From Ruegeria profundi (GTDB taxonomy: Bacteria; Pseudomonadota; Alphaproteobacteria; Rhodobacterales; Rhodobacteraceae): a stretch of DNA of 41,846 bases. Below the pieces are notes generated by a model that was not told where the DNA came from, did no database searches, and saw nothing but the letters and a program-made list of their open reading frames with translations. Both the position numbers and the translations under genes were made by a program. Below are positions 17,038 to 24,991 of the stretch, one piece after another. The stretch's first letter is position 1. Each line of letters starts with the position of its first letter. Location of the stretch: NCBI RefSeq assembly GCF_001507545.1, contig NZ_LQBP01000016.1:1-41846 (forward strand), written 5' to 3'.

Positions 17038-17371
17038 ATTGGGACAGTTCGTCGAAACATTCCAACGCTTTGGCGGCGTACATCATCGACGGGCCTCCAC
17101 CCATCTGGATGGTCATCGCCAACACGTCTGAAAACTCAGCGCGCGACGCCCCGGCTTTGATCAGGGCTTCGGTGTGGAGCGTGATGCAGGGCTCACACCG
17201 GATCGCGATCGAGATGCCCAAAGCGATGAACTCTTTGGTTTTGTAGTCCAGCTCACCCCCTTGCTTCACGACTGCCCCAAGCGCACCGAATGCGCGGGTG
17301 GTATCCGGTAGCGCACCGTTAAGGGCGCGCAGACCTTGTCGCGTGTCCTTGATCTTTTCCTGCCAGCTCAT
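17036..17371 (-). CDS. AhpD-like carboxymuconolactone decarboxylase family protein
   Basis: A 111-residue protein of the CMD/AhpD fold. The family motif C-E-P-C-x-x-x-H is at residues 59-66 (C59, C62, H66), preceded by KTKEFIALGISIAI. In AhpD the two cysteines form a redox pair that supports peroxide reduction; many small relatives have no known substrate. ATG 17371 (MSWQEK) matches the usual family start better than the GTG at 17389. The gene converges on the DAO-GcvT gene with a shared terminator. It is separated by 70 bases from the DUF938 gene upstream on the same strand and may be read with it. Confidence 0.88.
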   Translation of the reverse strand: MSWQEKIKDTRQGLRALNGALPDTTRAFGALGAVVKQGGELDYKTKEFIALGISIAIRCEPCITLHTEALIKAGASRAEFSDVLAMTIQMGGGPSMMYAAKALECFDELSQ

Positions 17372-17440
17372 GTCACCATTCCATTTCACATAATGTGATA
17401 TGGATATGCTGCAGCGTGCTGAGACCGACTTTGATCTTGA

Positions 17441-18094
17441 TCAGCTATCACGTTTTTCTGCAACAAACGTCAGGTTGTTTGCCGGCATCTCAACCACTTC
17501 AAGGACGTTCAGGCCCTGGGTGGCCATCCAACTGGCGATGTCACCGTCATCCTTGTATCCGATTTCCGGATCTTGCTGGACAAGCGCATCATGGAACCTC
17601 TGGTCGCCATCGCTCGTCAGTCGGCCCGACCTTTTGAACGGACCATAGAGGATAAATCGGCCTTTTGGGGCAAGCGCCTGCGCGGCTTCGGCAATCAGCA
17701 CCTGCGTTTCCGGCCAACTGATCAGATGCACCAGATTGATCAAGACGATAAGGTTTTGATCCGAAAATTTCGTATGCCAACCGGGGGCCGTTGCGTCCAG
17801 TGCGACTGCTTCTGCAACATTGGGCAAATCCGAAGTATAGGAATTGATGCTTGCGCGTCGCTCGGGCTCAACTTCGGTCGGTTGCCATTTCAAGGCGGGC
17901 AAGCCCTGCGCAAAGGCGCTGACATGCTGGCCTGTCCCGCTGGCGATTTCCAGTGCCTGACCTTCGGTCGGTGCCCACTTCACCAGCAGATCGCAAAGTG
18001 CATCCGCGTTGCGGGTCGCCGCGGGGGCAACAAGCCGCCCGTCCTGACCTTTGGTTGCAACGCTGGCGCTAGGGGGAAGGGTTCGTTTGATCAT
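17441..18094 (-). CDS. DUF938-family SAM-dependent methyltransferase
   Basis: A 217-residue protein with the DUF938 (UPF0585) pattern: APAATRNADAL near the start, the SAM-binding motif LEIASGTGQHVSAFA at about residues 48-62, LKWQPTEVEP, INLVHLISWPET and a C-terminal KDDGDIASWMATQGL. It is a predicted class I methyltransferase acting in the cytoplasm; no substrate is established for the family. It overlaps the upstream DauA-like gene by four bases (ATGA, 18091-18094), so the two are translationally coupled. Confidence 0.87.
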   Translation of the reverse strand: MIKRTLPPSASVATKGQDGRLVAPAATRNADALCDLLVKWAPTEGQALEIASGTGQHVSAFAQGLPALKWQPTEVEPERRASINSYTSDLPNVAEAVALDATAPGWHTKFSDQNLIVLINLVHLISWPETQVLIAEAAQALAPKGRFILYGPFKRSGRLTSDGDQRFHDALVQQDPEIGYKDDGDIASWMATQGLNVLEVVEMPANNLTFVAEKRDS

Positions 18095-19164
18095 CGGCGC
18101 AGTCTTTCCGGGCTGAGGGCGGCTGTGGTTTCTGTATCAAGATCGGGGGTCATACCTGTCGCCAGATCAGCAACCAGTTGCGACGCGGCGGGAGAGGTCT
18201 GGAATCCATACCCGCCCTGACCCGCTGACCAGATAAAGGAAGGGTCTGCCGGATCGGGGCCAAGCACCAAGGTCCCATCTGGCGCAAAGCTGCGCAGCCC
18301 GGCCCAGTTCGCCTCAACCCGTGTGACGGGTTCGATGACCATCTCTTCGTAGCGGGCTAAGCCTTCGGCCAGCACCAAATCGTCGGCATATGCGTCCTGA
18401 GGCGGCACAGGCTCGGCCTCGGACGGTGAGACCAGCAGTTTGCCCGCATCGGGCTTGGCGTACCATGCCTCCCCCACACCGAACAGCATCGGCCAGCCCC
18501 TGATGTCATGTCCGCCGGGGGCAGGCAAGCGCGCCATTGACCGGCGCTTTGGCGTAATACCGATGGGTTTGATCCCCGCCAGGGCGGCAACCTCATCGAC
18601 CCAAGGACCTGCTGCATTCACCAATTTGCGCGCGTCGTAAACATCCCCGGCCTCCACGATCCAATGCTTGTCTTTCCGAATTGAGGTGACACGCGCCTTG
18701 GTCAGCACCGCCCCACCATTTCCGCGGATGGTTCGGACGAAATCCTGCATTAACCTGTCGGTGTCGATATCGAATGTAGATTGGCTGACAGCCGCATAGG
18801 CAAGTTTGTCTGAGTCCAGAATGGGCACGCGATCTATTGCATCAGCCGCAGAAATGGCACGCATGTTCAACGCGGCAGCATCTGCTTCAAACGCGGCTTG
18901 CTGGTCCTTGCGACCGACCAACAAAATACCGCGAGGAGTCAGATATCCGCCATTCTCATCGTGTAGATACGCCGCGCTGGCCTTGTTCAACGCAACAACC
19001 GAAGGCGGACCGTAGCTTTGTTCGAACAATGCGGCCGAGCGACCGGACGCGTGATAGCCAATCGCGTCTTCAGCCTCAAGAACGGTTACCCGCCCGTGGG
19101 CCGACAGGCGCGCCCCGGCACTCAGGCCAGCGATGCCGCCGCCTATGACAAGGAAATCAATCAT
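18091..19164 (-). CDS. DauA-like FAD-dependent D-amino-acid dehydrogenase
   Basis: A 357-residue DAO-superfamily flavoenzyme. The N terminus has the FAD motif FLVIGGGIAGLSAGARLSAHGRV and then GYHASGRSAALFEQSYG, which closely resembles D-arginine dehydrogenase DauA. The C terminus has WAGLRSFAPDGTLVLG and QGGYGFQTSPA, also DauA-like. The expected reaction is oxidative deamination of a D-amino acid to the 2-oxoacid and ammonia, with electrons passed to the respiratory chain; specificity cannot be read. ATG 19164 follows AGAGGAC at a good distance; the open frame continues upstream without a plausible start. It lies downstream of the purine operon but is separated from it by a terminator (19345-19372). 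Confidence 0.87.
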   Translation of the reverse strand: MIDFLVIGGGIAGLSAGARLSAHGRVTVLEAEDAIGYHASGRSAALFEQSYGPPSVVALNKASAAYLHDENGGYLTPRGILLVGRKDQQAAFEADAAALNMRAISAADAIDRVPILDSDKLAYAAVSQSTFDIDTDRLMQDFVRTIRGNGGAVLTKARVTSIRKDKHWIVEAGDVYDARKLVNAAGPWVDEVAALAGIKPIGITPKRRSMARLPAPGGHDIRGWPMLFGVGEAWYAKPDAGKLLVSPSEAEPVPPQDAYADDLVLAEGLARYEEMVIEPVTRVEANWAGLRSFAPDGTLVLGPDPADPSFIWSAGQGGYGFQTSPAASQLVADLATGMTPDLDTETTAALSPERLRR

Positions 19165-19344
19165 TTGTCCTCTGCGGTACGCTTCGATTGAACGGTGCAG
19201 GCCAGCCGGACGCCGCCACCTGAGCCTGCTTGGACGCTTAAAGCAGTCTTGCTGGAGCGCATCAAGCCGCTTGACCAAAAGCGGTGTTGATCGCCTGCAT
19301 CAGAGGGAGCGAAGGTATTCCAAAACAATGTGTAGTGCAGAACA

Positions 19345-19372
19345 AAAAAGGGCCGGCCAAGCGGCCAGCCCT
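19345..19372 (-). terminator. Rho-independent terminator of the xdh-purine transport operon
   Basis: On the minus strand GGGCTGGCC (19364-19372) pairs with GGCCGGCCC (19351-19359), with one G-U pair and a GCTT loop, followed by six T residues (19345-19350). It lies 20 bases after the stop codon of the BMP-type binding protein and closes the seven-gene operon. Confidence 0.9.
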
Positions 19373-19393
19373 TCGGTGTTTTTGCGGTGCCGC

Positions 19394-20467
19394 TTATTGC
19401 GGAATGTCACCTTCCAGACCTTCGACATAGAAGTTCATACCCGCCAGCGTGCCGTCATCGGCCACTTCGCCTTCTGCCAACCAGTCGCTGCCGTCCTGCT
19501 TTTTCAGCGGGCCGGTGAAGGGGTGATATTCACCTGCGGCCATTGCGGCTTTCAGCGCCAGCGCCTCTTCCTTTACATTGGCCGGTACGGCGTCCGAGAT
19601 CTCTCCGATTGCAACCATGCCTTCACGGATACCATCCCACGTGTTGGCGGTTTCCCATGTGCCGTCCATGACGGCCTGAGTCCGGGCGATGTAGTAAGGG
19701 GCCCAGTCGTCGATGATCGAGGATACACGCGGGAACGGAGCGTATTCGCTCATGTCCGAGGCCTGACCAAAGGTGACAACGTTGCCGGCCTCTTGTGCGG
19801 CCGCCTGTGGTGCGGTCGAGTCGGTGTGCTGAAGGATCACATCCGCGCCCTGTTCGATCAGAACGGTGGCGGCATCCGCCTCTTTCGCCGGATCGAACCA
19901 TGTGTAGGCCCAGACGATCTTGAACTCGACATCCGGGTTCACCTTCTTGGCGTGGATATAAGCCGAGTTGATGCCACGGATCACTTCGGGGATCGGGTAA
20001 GATCCGATATAGCCGATGATATTCGACTCGGTCATGTTACCAGCGATATGGCCCTGAACCGCGCGTCCTTCGTAGAAACGAGCCGAATAAACCGAAACGT
20101 TCGGCGCGGTCTTATAGCCTGTTGCGTGCTCGAATTTCACATCCGGGAATTTCTTGGCAACGTTAATGGTCGGATCCATATAGCCAAATGACGTGGTGAA
20201 GATCAGATCTGCACCGTCCAGCGCCATCTGAGTCATCACGCGTTCGGCATCTGGACCTTCCGGAACGGATTCGACGAACACGGTTTCAACCTTGTCGCCA
20301 AAATGTTCTTCGACGGCCAGACGACCCTTGTTGTGCTCGTAGGTCCAGCCGCCGTCGCCGATGGGGCCGACATAGACAAAACCGACCTTGGTTTTGTCTT
20401 GGGCCACAGCGCCTGTGGCCAGACCAAGCGCGATGGCGGCGCTTGTCAGAAGTGAAGTGAATTTCAT
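19394..20467 (-). CDS. BMP-family ABC transporter substrate-binding protein (nucleoside/purine type)
   Basis: A 357-residue periplasmic binding protein of the Bmp/Med/PnrA family. It has a signal peptide (hydrophobic core, cleavage at VAQ-DKT near residue 22-23), KVGFVYVGPIGDGGWTYEHNKGR, a segment with EGPDAERVMTQMALDGADLIFTTS and the C-terminal GMNFYVEGLEGDIPQ. Family members bind nucleosides or purines. Its place as the last gene of an operon with two permeases, an ATPase and xanthine dehydrogenase supports a purine or nucleoside ligand (inference). It begins 31 bases after the permease stop, with GGGGAG before ATG. Expression is probably highest of the four transport genes if it also has its own ribosome loading, which is usual. 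Confidence 0.92.
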   Translation of the reverse strand: MKFTSLLTSAAIALGLATGAVAQDKTKVGFVYVGPIGDGGWTYEHNKGRLAVEEHFGDKVETVFVESVPEGPDAERVMTQMALDGADLIFTTSFGYMDPTINVAKKFPDVKFEHATGYKTAPNVSVYSARFYEGRAVQGHIAGNMTESNIIGYIGSYPIPEVIRGINSAYIHAKKVNPDVEFKIVWAYTWFDPAKEADAATVLIEQGADVILQHTDSTAPQAAAQEAGNVVTFGQASDMSEYAPFPRVSSIIDDWAPYYIARTQAVMDGTWETANTWDGIREGMVAIGEISDAVPANVKEEALALKAAMAAGEYHPFTGPLKKQDGSDWLAEGEVADDGTLAGMNFYVEGLEGDIPQ

Positions 20468-20498
20468 GTGTTACTCCCCAAGTTGGTTCAGTTGGCCC

Positions 20499-21419
20499 CT
20501 AGTGTGAGGCATGGAAGATCCGGCCCAGTGAGGCAGGTGCGCTGCTCTTGTCGGCCGAAAGGATCACGAGCACAAGGATCGTGATGATGTAGGGCGACAT
20601 TGCCAGATACTCGACAGGGATGGCAACGCCCGCTGCCTGCAAATTAAGCTGCAACACGGTGATACCGCCGAACAAATAGGCACCCAGCAACGCGCGCCAC
20701 GGCTTCCAGCTGGCGAACACGACCAAGGCCAGAGCGATCCAGCCCACGCCTGCGGTCATCCCTTCGGTCCACTGTGGGACGCGGATCAGGCTGATATAGG
20801 CTCCGCCCAGGCCTGCGCAGGCTCCGCCGAAAAGGATCGCCAGTATGCGGATCTTGATCACCTTGTAGCCAAGCGCGTGCGCGGCATCGTGGTTTTCGCC
20901 CACGGCGCGCAGGATCAGGCCGACCCGCGTGTATTTCAGTGTCGCCCACACGGCGGCGGTCAGACCGATACCGACATAAAGGATCGGGTCATGCTGAAAC
21001 AGGATCGGGCCGATCACTGGAATATCGCTGATTACCGGGATATGGATTTCACCCATGCTGGGCGGTTTGACCCCAACGTAGCCCTGCCCCATCAAGGCGC
21101 TGAAGCCCAGTCCAAAAAGCGTTAACGCCAACCCGCTGGCAACCTGGTTGGCCAGCGCCACCTGCGTCAGCAGCACGAACAACAGCGACAGCACCGCGCC
21201 ACCAACAGCGGCTGCGACAAAACCCAGATAGGGCGAGCCCGTCTCGACCGAGATCGAAAAGCCGCTGATTGCGCCGACGATCATCATGCCTTCGACGCCA
21301 AGGTTAAGAACGCCTGCTTTTTCCACGACCAGCTCTCCGATCGCGGCAAGCAGAAGTGGGGTTGCGGCCACCATCAGCGAGGCGATCAGAAGGACGGGGT
21401 TAATTTCACCAAGGTCCAT
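20499..21419 (-). CDS. ABC transporter permease, BMP/nucleoside type (second permease)
   Basis: A 306-residue inner-membrane protein with about eight to ten hydrophobic segments of the BPD_transp_2 class. The family motif GVLNLGVEGMMIVGA is at about residues 35-50, and RVGLILRAVGENHDAAHALGYKV holds the cytoplasmic coupling loop (EAA-like). It resembles the smaller NupQ/YufQ permease of nucleoside importers. It starts one base after the stop of the larger permease gene, so the two are translationally coupled and form the heterodimeric channel. Confidence 0.92.
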   Translation of the reverse strand: MDLGEINPVLLIASLMVAATPLLLAAIGELVVEKAGVLNLGVEGMMIVGAISGFSISVETGSPYLGFVAAAVGGAVLSLLFVLLTQVALANQVASGLALTLFGLGFSALMGQGYVGVKPPSMGEIHIPVISDIPVIGPILFQHDPILYVGIGLTAAVWATLKYTRVGLILRAVGENHDAAHALGYKVIKIRILAILFGGACAGLGGAYISLIRVPQWTEGMTAGVGWIALALVVFASWKPWRALLGAYLFGGITVLQLNLQAAGVAIPVEYLAMSPYIITILVLVILSADKSSAPASLGRIFHASH

Positions 21420-21420
21420 G

Positions 21421-22503
21421 TTACGCTACCTCGCTACGGGCCGCACGGATGCGGTAGTTTGTCAGAAGATCGAAAGCCAGCAGGAAGAACAACAGCATCC
21501 CCTGGAAAACTTGGATGGCAGCGGCTGGCAGGCCCAACTGAGACTGTGCGATCTCGCCGCCGATATAGGTCAGCGCCATCAGGCCCCCGGCCAGCAGAAT
21601 GCCCACCGGATGCAGGCGGCCCAGAAAAGCTACGATGATCGCGGTAAAGCCGTAGCCCACGTTAAAGTCGATGCTGACCACGCCCGAAGGACCTGAGACC
21701 TCGAACATCCCAGCCAGACCTGCCAGAGCGCCGGACAAACCCAGACAGAACAGGATCAGCCGGGCAGGGTTCACGCCGGCGAATTTCGCTGCCCGAGGGG
21801 CCTCACCCGTCAGGCGAATGTGGAACCCCAGCATATGCCGGTTCAGCAGGATATAGGCGAAAATCACGGCGATCAGTGCCGTTACGACGCCCCAGTGCAT
21901 CCCTGATCCGGCGATCAGTTCGGCATTATGCGCGCTGTCATAGGATTGCAGGTTGCGCGAGCCGGGAAAGCCAAAGCCTTCGGGGTTCTTCAGCAGACCA
22001 AGTGAGACCGAGGCCAGCATCTGCTCGGCCACATAGACCAACATCAGCGACACAAGGATTTCGTTGGTGCCAAAGCGAACCTTCAGAAAGGCCGGGATCA
22101 TCGCCCAAAGCCAGCCGCCGAACGCCCCGGCGATCACCATGATCGGAAAGATGTACCACGCCTCCAGCGGATAAAAAGCCAGCCCGGCCCCGGCCCCAAA
22201 AATGGCACCCATGATGTACTGGCCTTCGGCGCCGATATTCCAGATGCCCGCGCGAAAACCCAGCGACAGGCCAATTGCGATCAGCACCAGCGGCGCGCCT
22301 TTCACCAGCAATTGCGGACGGTAGTAGAAGGCAAACTCACCAAACAGCGGTTCCCAGAAAATGGTACCGATGGCTTCGATCGGGTTCTTTCCCAGGATGG
22401 CGAACAGAACGCCGCCAAAAATCATCGTTGCCACCACCGCGACCAAAGGGGTGGCATAAGACCACGCCTTGGACGGCTGAGGCCGTTTCTCCAACACAAT
22501 CAT
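21421..22503 (-). CDS. ABC transporter permease, BMP/nucleoside type (first permease)
   Basis: A 360-residue BPD_transp_2 permease with an N-terminal cytoplasmic extension and about ten membrane segments. Visible motifs are GFRAGIWNIGAEGQYIMGA (about residues 85-105) and the loop MLGFHIRLTGEAPRAAKFAGVN that contacts the ATPase. It is the NupP/YufP-like partner of the following permease. It begins 38 bases after the stop of the ATPase gene, a slightly larger gap than elsewhere in the operon. Confidence 0.92.
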   Translation of the reverse strand: MIVLEKRPQPSKAWSYATPLVAVVATMIFGGVLFAILGKNPIEAIGTIFWEPLFGEFAFYYRPQLLVKGAPLVLIAIGLSLGFRAGIWNIGAEGQYIMGAIFGAGAGLAFYPLEAWYIFPIMVIAGAFGGWLWAMIPAFLKVRFGTNEILVSLMLVYVAEQMLASVSLGLLKNPEGFGFPGSRNLQSYDSAHNAELIAGSGMHWGVVTALIAVIFAYILLNRHMLGFHIRLTGEAPRAAKFAGVNPARLILFCLGLSGALAGLAGMFEVSGPSGVVSIDFNVGYGFTAIIVAFLGRLHPVGILLAGGLMALTYIGGEIAQSQLGLPAAAIQVFQGMLLFFLLAFDLLTNYRIRAARSEVA

Positions 22504-22541
22504 CCGCTCATCCCCCTGTTATTGTTCTCTTTTGTTGTGTT

Positions 22542-24059
22542 TTAGACATGGGCCACCTCCATGCCATGCGCGCCACCCATCATCAGGCCGATCTCATCTA
22601 CGGTCAGGCCGGAGGTCGGACGCGGTGCGCTTAGCCGGCCTTCGTTCAGGGCGGCGAAACTGTCGGAGATTTCCATCAGCTCATCCAAATCCTGCGAGAT
22701 GCAGACAACTGCCGTACCCTTGGCGGCCAGATCCAGAATGGCCTGTCGGATTGCCGCCGCCGCAGCGGCGTCAACGCCCCAGGTTGGCTGGTTCACCACC
22801 AGAACGTCCGGGTCTTGCATAACTTCGCGGCCAATGACGAATTTTTGCAGATTGCCACCCGACAATGATCGGGCCGCATTCTCGGGGCCGGGGGTTCGGA
22901 CATCGAACGCTTTTATGATTTTCTCGGCAAAGTTCTTCGTTTCGGCCCATTTGAGAAAACCGTTGTTCTCAAGGCTCTCGCGGACCGACCCGGTCAGCAG
23001 CGCGTTTTCGGTCAGGCTCATATCCGGGGCTGCCGCGTGTCCAAGCCGTTCCTCGGGGGCGGTCAGAACGCCCAGCTTGCGGCGTGCTGTTGGGCCGAGT
23101 TTTCCGATGGGCTGTCCGTTAAACTTGATCGCGTCTGCGGTGGTCAGGATTTCACCGGACAGCACGCCCAGCAGTTCATCCTGCCCGTTCCCGGCAACCC
23201 CGCCAATGCCAAGAACTTCACCCTTTCGAACTGTCATGTGCACATTTTTCAACGCGGTTCCGAATTCCGAAGGCGAAGGCACCGACAACCCGCTGACATC
23301 CAGTGCGACTTCACCGAACTCACGTCCTGCTCGTTCGGGCGTTTGCAGGGTTGAACCCACCATCAACTCGGCCATATCGCGGGCCGAGGTCTGTGAGGGG
23401 ACACATTCGCCCACATTCTTGCCCAGCCGCAGGATTGTTGCATGGTCACACAGCGTGCGAATTTCTTCGAGCTTGTGCGAGATATACAGGATGGATGTCC
23501 CTTCGGACCGCAATTTGTTCAGTGTTTCGAACAAGATGTTGACCTCTTGCGGGGTCAGAACCGAGGTTGGTTCATCCATGATCAACAGCTTGGGGTCTTG
23601 AAGAAGGCATCGGATGATCTCAACCCGCTGACGCTCACCGGCGGATAGGTCACCAACCGTGCGGTAAGGGTCCAAAGGCAGGCCGTAGGTCTCGGACACT
23701 TCGCGAATGCGCGAGGCGAGATCGCCCATCGGGGGCGGGTTCTCCATTCCCAGGGCAATGTTTTCGGCCACGTTCAGCGCGTCGAACAGCGAGAAATGTT
23801 GGAACACCATCGCGATCCCATCCGCGCGCGCAGCCCTGGGTTCAGCAGGCGCAAAAGGCTGGCCACGAAGCGTCATGGTGCCGCTATCGGGCTTGACCAA
23901 ACCATAAATCATCTTGACCAGCGTCGATTTGCCCGCGCCGTTTTCGCCCAGCAGGGCATGGACTTCGCCCTCGCCAATGTCAAAGGACACCTGATCATTG
24001 GCCACGACACCGGGATAGGCCTTGGTCAGCCCCTGCAAACTTAGGAGTGGAGTGGTCAC
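22542..24059 (-). CDS. ABC transporter ATPase with two nucleotide-binding domains (nucleoside/purine importer)
   Basis: A 505-residue tandem ATPase of the sugar/nucleoside type. Domain 1 (about 1-235) has Walker A GENGAGKST, signature LSAGERQRVEI and Walker B LLIMDEPTSVL. Domain 2 (about 250-500) has a degenerate Walker A (GVAGNGQDEL), signature LSGGNLQK and Walker B-like DVLVVNQPTWGVD, where the usual Glu is replaced. A degenerate second site is normal in this family. It powers the two permeases encoded after it. Its ATG overlaps the stop of xdhC by four bases (24056-24059), which ties transport to xanthine dehydrogenase assembly in one transcript. Confidence 0.94.
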   Translation of the reverse strand: MTTPLLSLQGLTKAYPGVVANDQVSFDIGEGEVHALLGENGAGKSTLVKMIYGLVKPDSGTMTLRGQPFAPAEPRAARADGIAMVFQHFSLFDALNVAENIALGMENPPPMGDLASRIREVSETYGLPLDPYRTVGDLSAGERQRVEIIRCLLQDPKLLIMDEPTSVLTPQEVNILFETLNKLRSEGTSILYISHKLEEIRTLCDHATILRLGKNVGECVPSQTSARDMAELMVGSTLQTPERAGREFGEVALDVSGLSVPSPSEFGTALKNVHMTVRKGEVLGIGGVAGNGQDELLGVLSGEILTTADAIKFNGQPIGKLGPTARRKLGVLTAPEERLGHAAAPDMSLTENALLTGSVRESLENNGFLKWAETKNFAEKIIKAFDVRTPGPENAARSLSGGNLQKFVIGREVMQDPDVLVVNQPTWGVDAAAAAAIRQAILDLAAKGTAVVCISQDLDELMEISDSFAALNEGRLSAPRPTSGLTVDEIGLMMGGAHGMEVAHV

Positions 24060-24991
24060 GCGCTCAGGTCCTTCTTCAAGTCATTCTGCCGGGCCGGACG
24101 CAACACTTGCGCGGCGACGCCAACGGCGATCATTTGCGGGTGTTTGCCCAGTGACGGATCACCGATTGGGCAGGTGATCCGGCTTATCCGTTCGGGTGAA
24201 TGCCCAAGGGCCGCCAACCGAGACCGGAATCGCGCCCATTTCGTAGCCGAGCCGATCAGGCCAGCAAAGCGGAAATCGTGCGAAAGCAGCCTGTTGCACA
24301 GTTCCAGGTCCAGATTATGAGAATAGGTGAGCACAAGATGCTCGGCACTACGTGGTGCATGATGGACCAGCGCCGCCGGTTTGGCAGCCGGAATCGCGGT
24401 TACACCGGGTGGAATGCTGTCCGGGAACCGATCTTGCGTGGTATCGACCCAGGTAATCGCCAGATCGGGCAGTGGGGACAGGACATCCACCAGCGCGCGG
24501 CCAACGTGGCCTGCGCCCCAGATCCACAGATTGCGCGTGGGTTGGTGTACCGGTTCAACCATCCAGCCTTCAATCAGTTGTGGTTCAGGTGCGATGCCTT
24601 GACTGCGGGCGGACGCCAGCAGGCGTTTGACGGATAAAGGCATGTCACCATCCTTCGCTGACCGTACAACAATAGTGCTGTCGAGTGCGTTCACGGCCTC
24701 AAGGTCGTAGACCTCGCTGAGCAGGGACACCGCGCCACCGCAGCATTGTCCCATCTCGGGCCCAAGCGCGTGGTGGGTCAGCTTAATTTGCGATGTTTGC
24801 AACCGCGCGGCTTCGGTCGCCTGAAACTCAAGGGTGCCACCCCCGATTGTGCCGCTTTGCCCGTCCTCCCAAACCAGCATTGCAGCACCAACCTCACGCG
24901 GGGACGATCCCTTGATCGCAGCGATAACCACCCGGGTGACTGTCCCGTGGGTTTTGATCGCCTCCCTCAAAGCCTCCAGGTCAAATCCCAT
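24056..24991 (-). CDS. xdhC: Xanthine dehydrogenase accessory protein XdhC
   Basis: A 311-residue protein with the XdhC/CoxI N-terminal domain (VTRVVIAAIKGSSPREVGAAMLV; SGTIGGGTLEFQA; GPEMGQCCGGAVSLL) and a C-terminal Rossmann-like XdhC domain (LWIWGAGHVGRALVDVL; LVLTYSHNLDLELC; FAGLIGSATKWARF). XdhC binds molybdenum cofactor, helps its sulfuration and inserts it into the XdhB subunit in the cytoplasm. The Cys pair in QCCGG is in the conserved cofactor region. The start shares one base with the xdhB stop (TGATG at 24991). Confidence 0.95.
   Translation of the reverse strand: MGFDLEALREAIKTHGTVTRVVIAAIKGSSPREVGAAMLVWEDGQSGTIGGGTLEFQATEAARLQTSQIKLTHHALGPEMGQCCGGAVSLLSEVYDLEAVNALDSTIVVRSAKDGDMPLSVKRLLASARSQGIAPEPQLIEGWMVEPVHQPTRNLWIWGAGHVGRALVDVLSPLPDLAITWVDTTQDRFPDSIPPGVTAIPAAKPAALVHHAPRSAEHLVLTYSHNLDLELCNRLLSHDFRFAGLIGSATKWARFRSRLAALGHSPERISRITCPIGDPSLGKHPQMIAVGVAAQVLRPARQNDLKKDLSA

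Noticed and set aside
22561..23601. 346-residue plus-strand frame rich in Ser and Arg
   Set aside because: It is the antisense shadow of the ABC ATPase gene with low-complexity composition and no domain.
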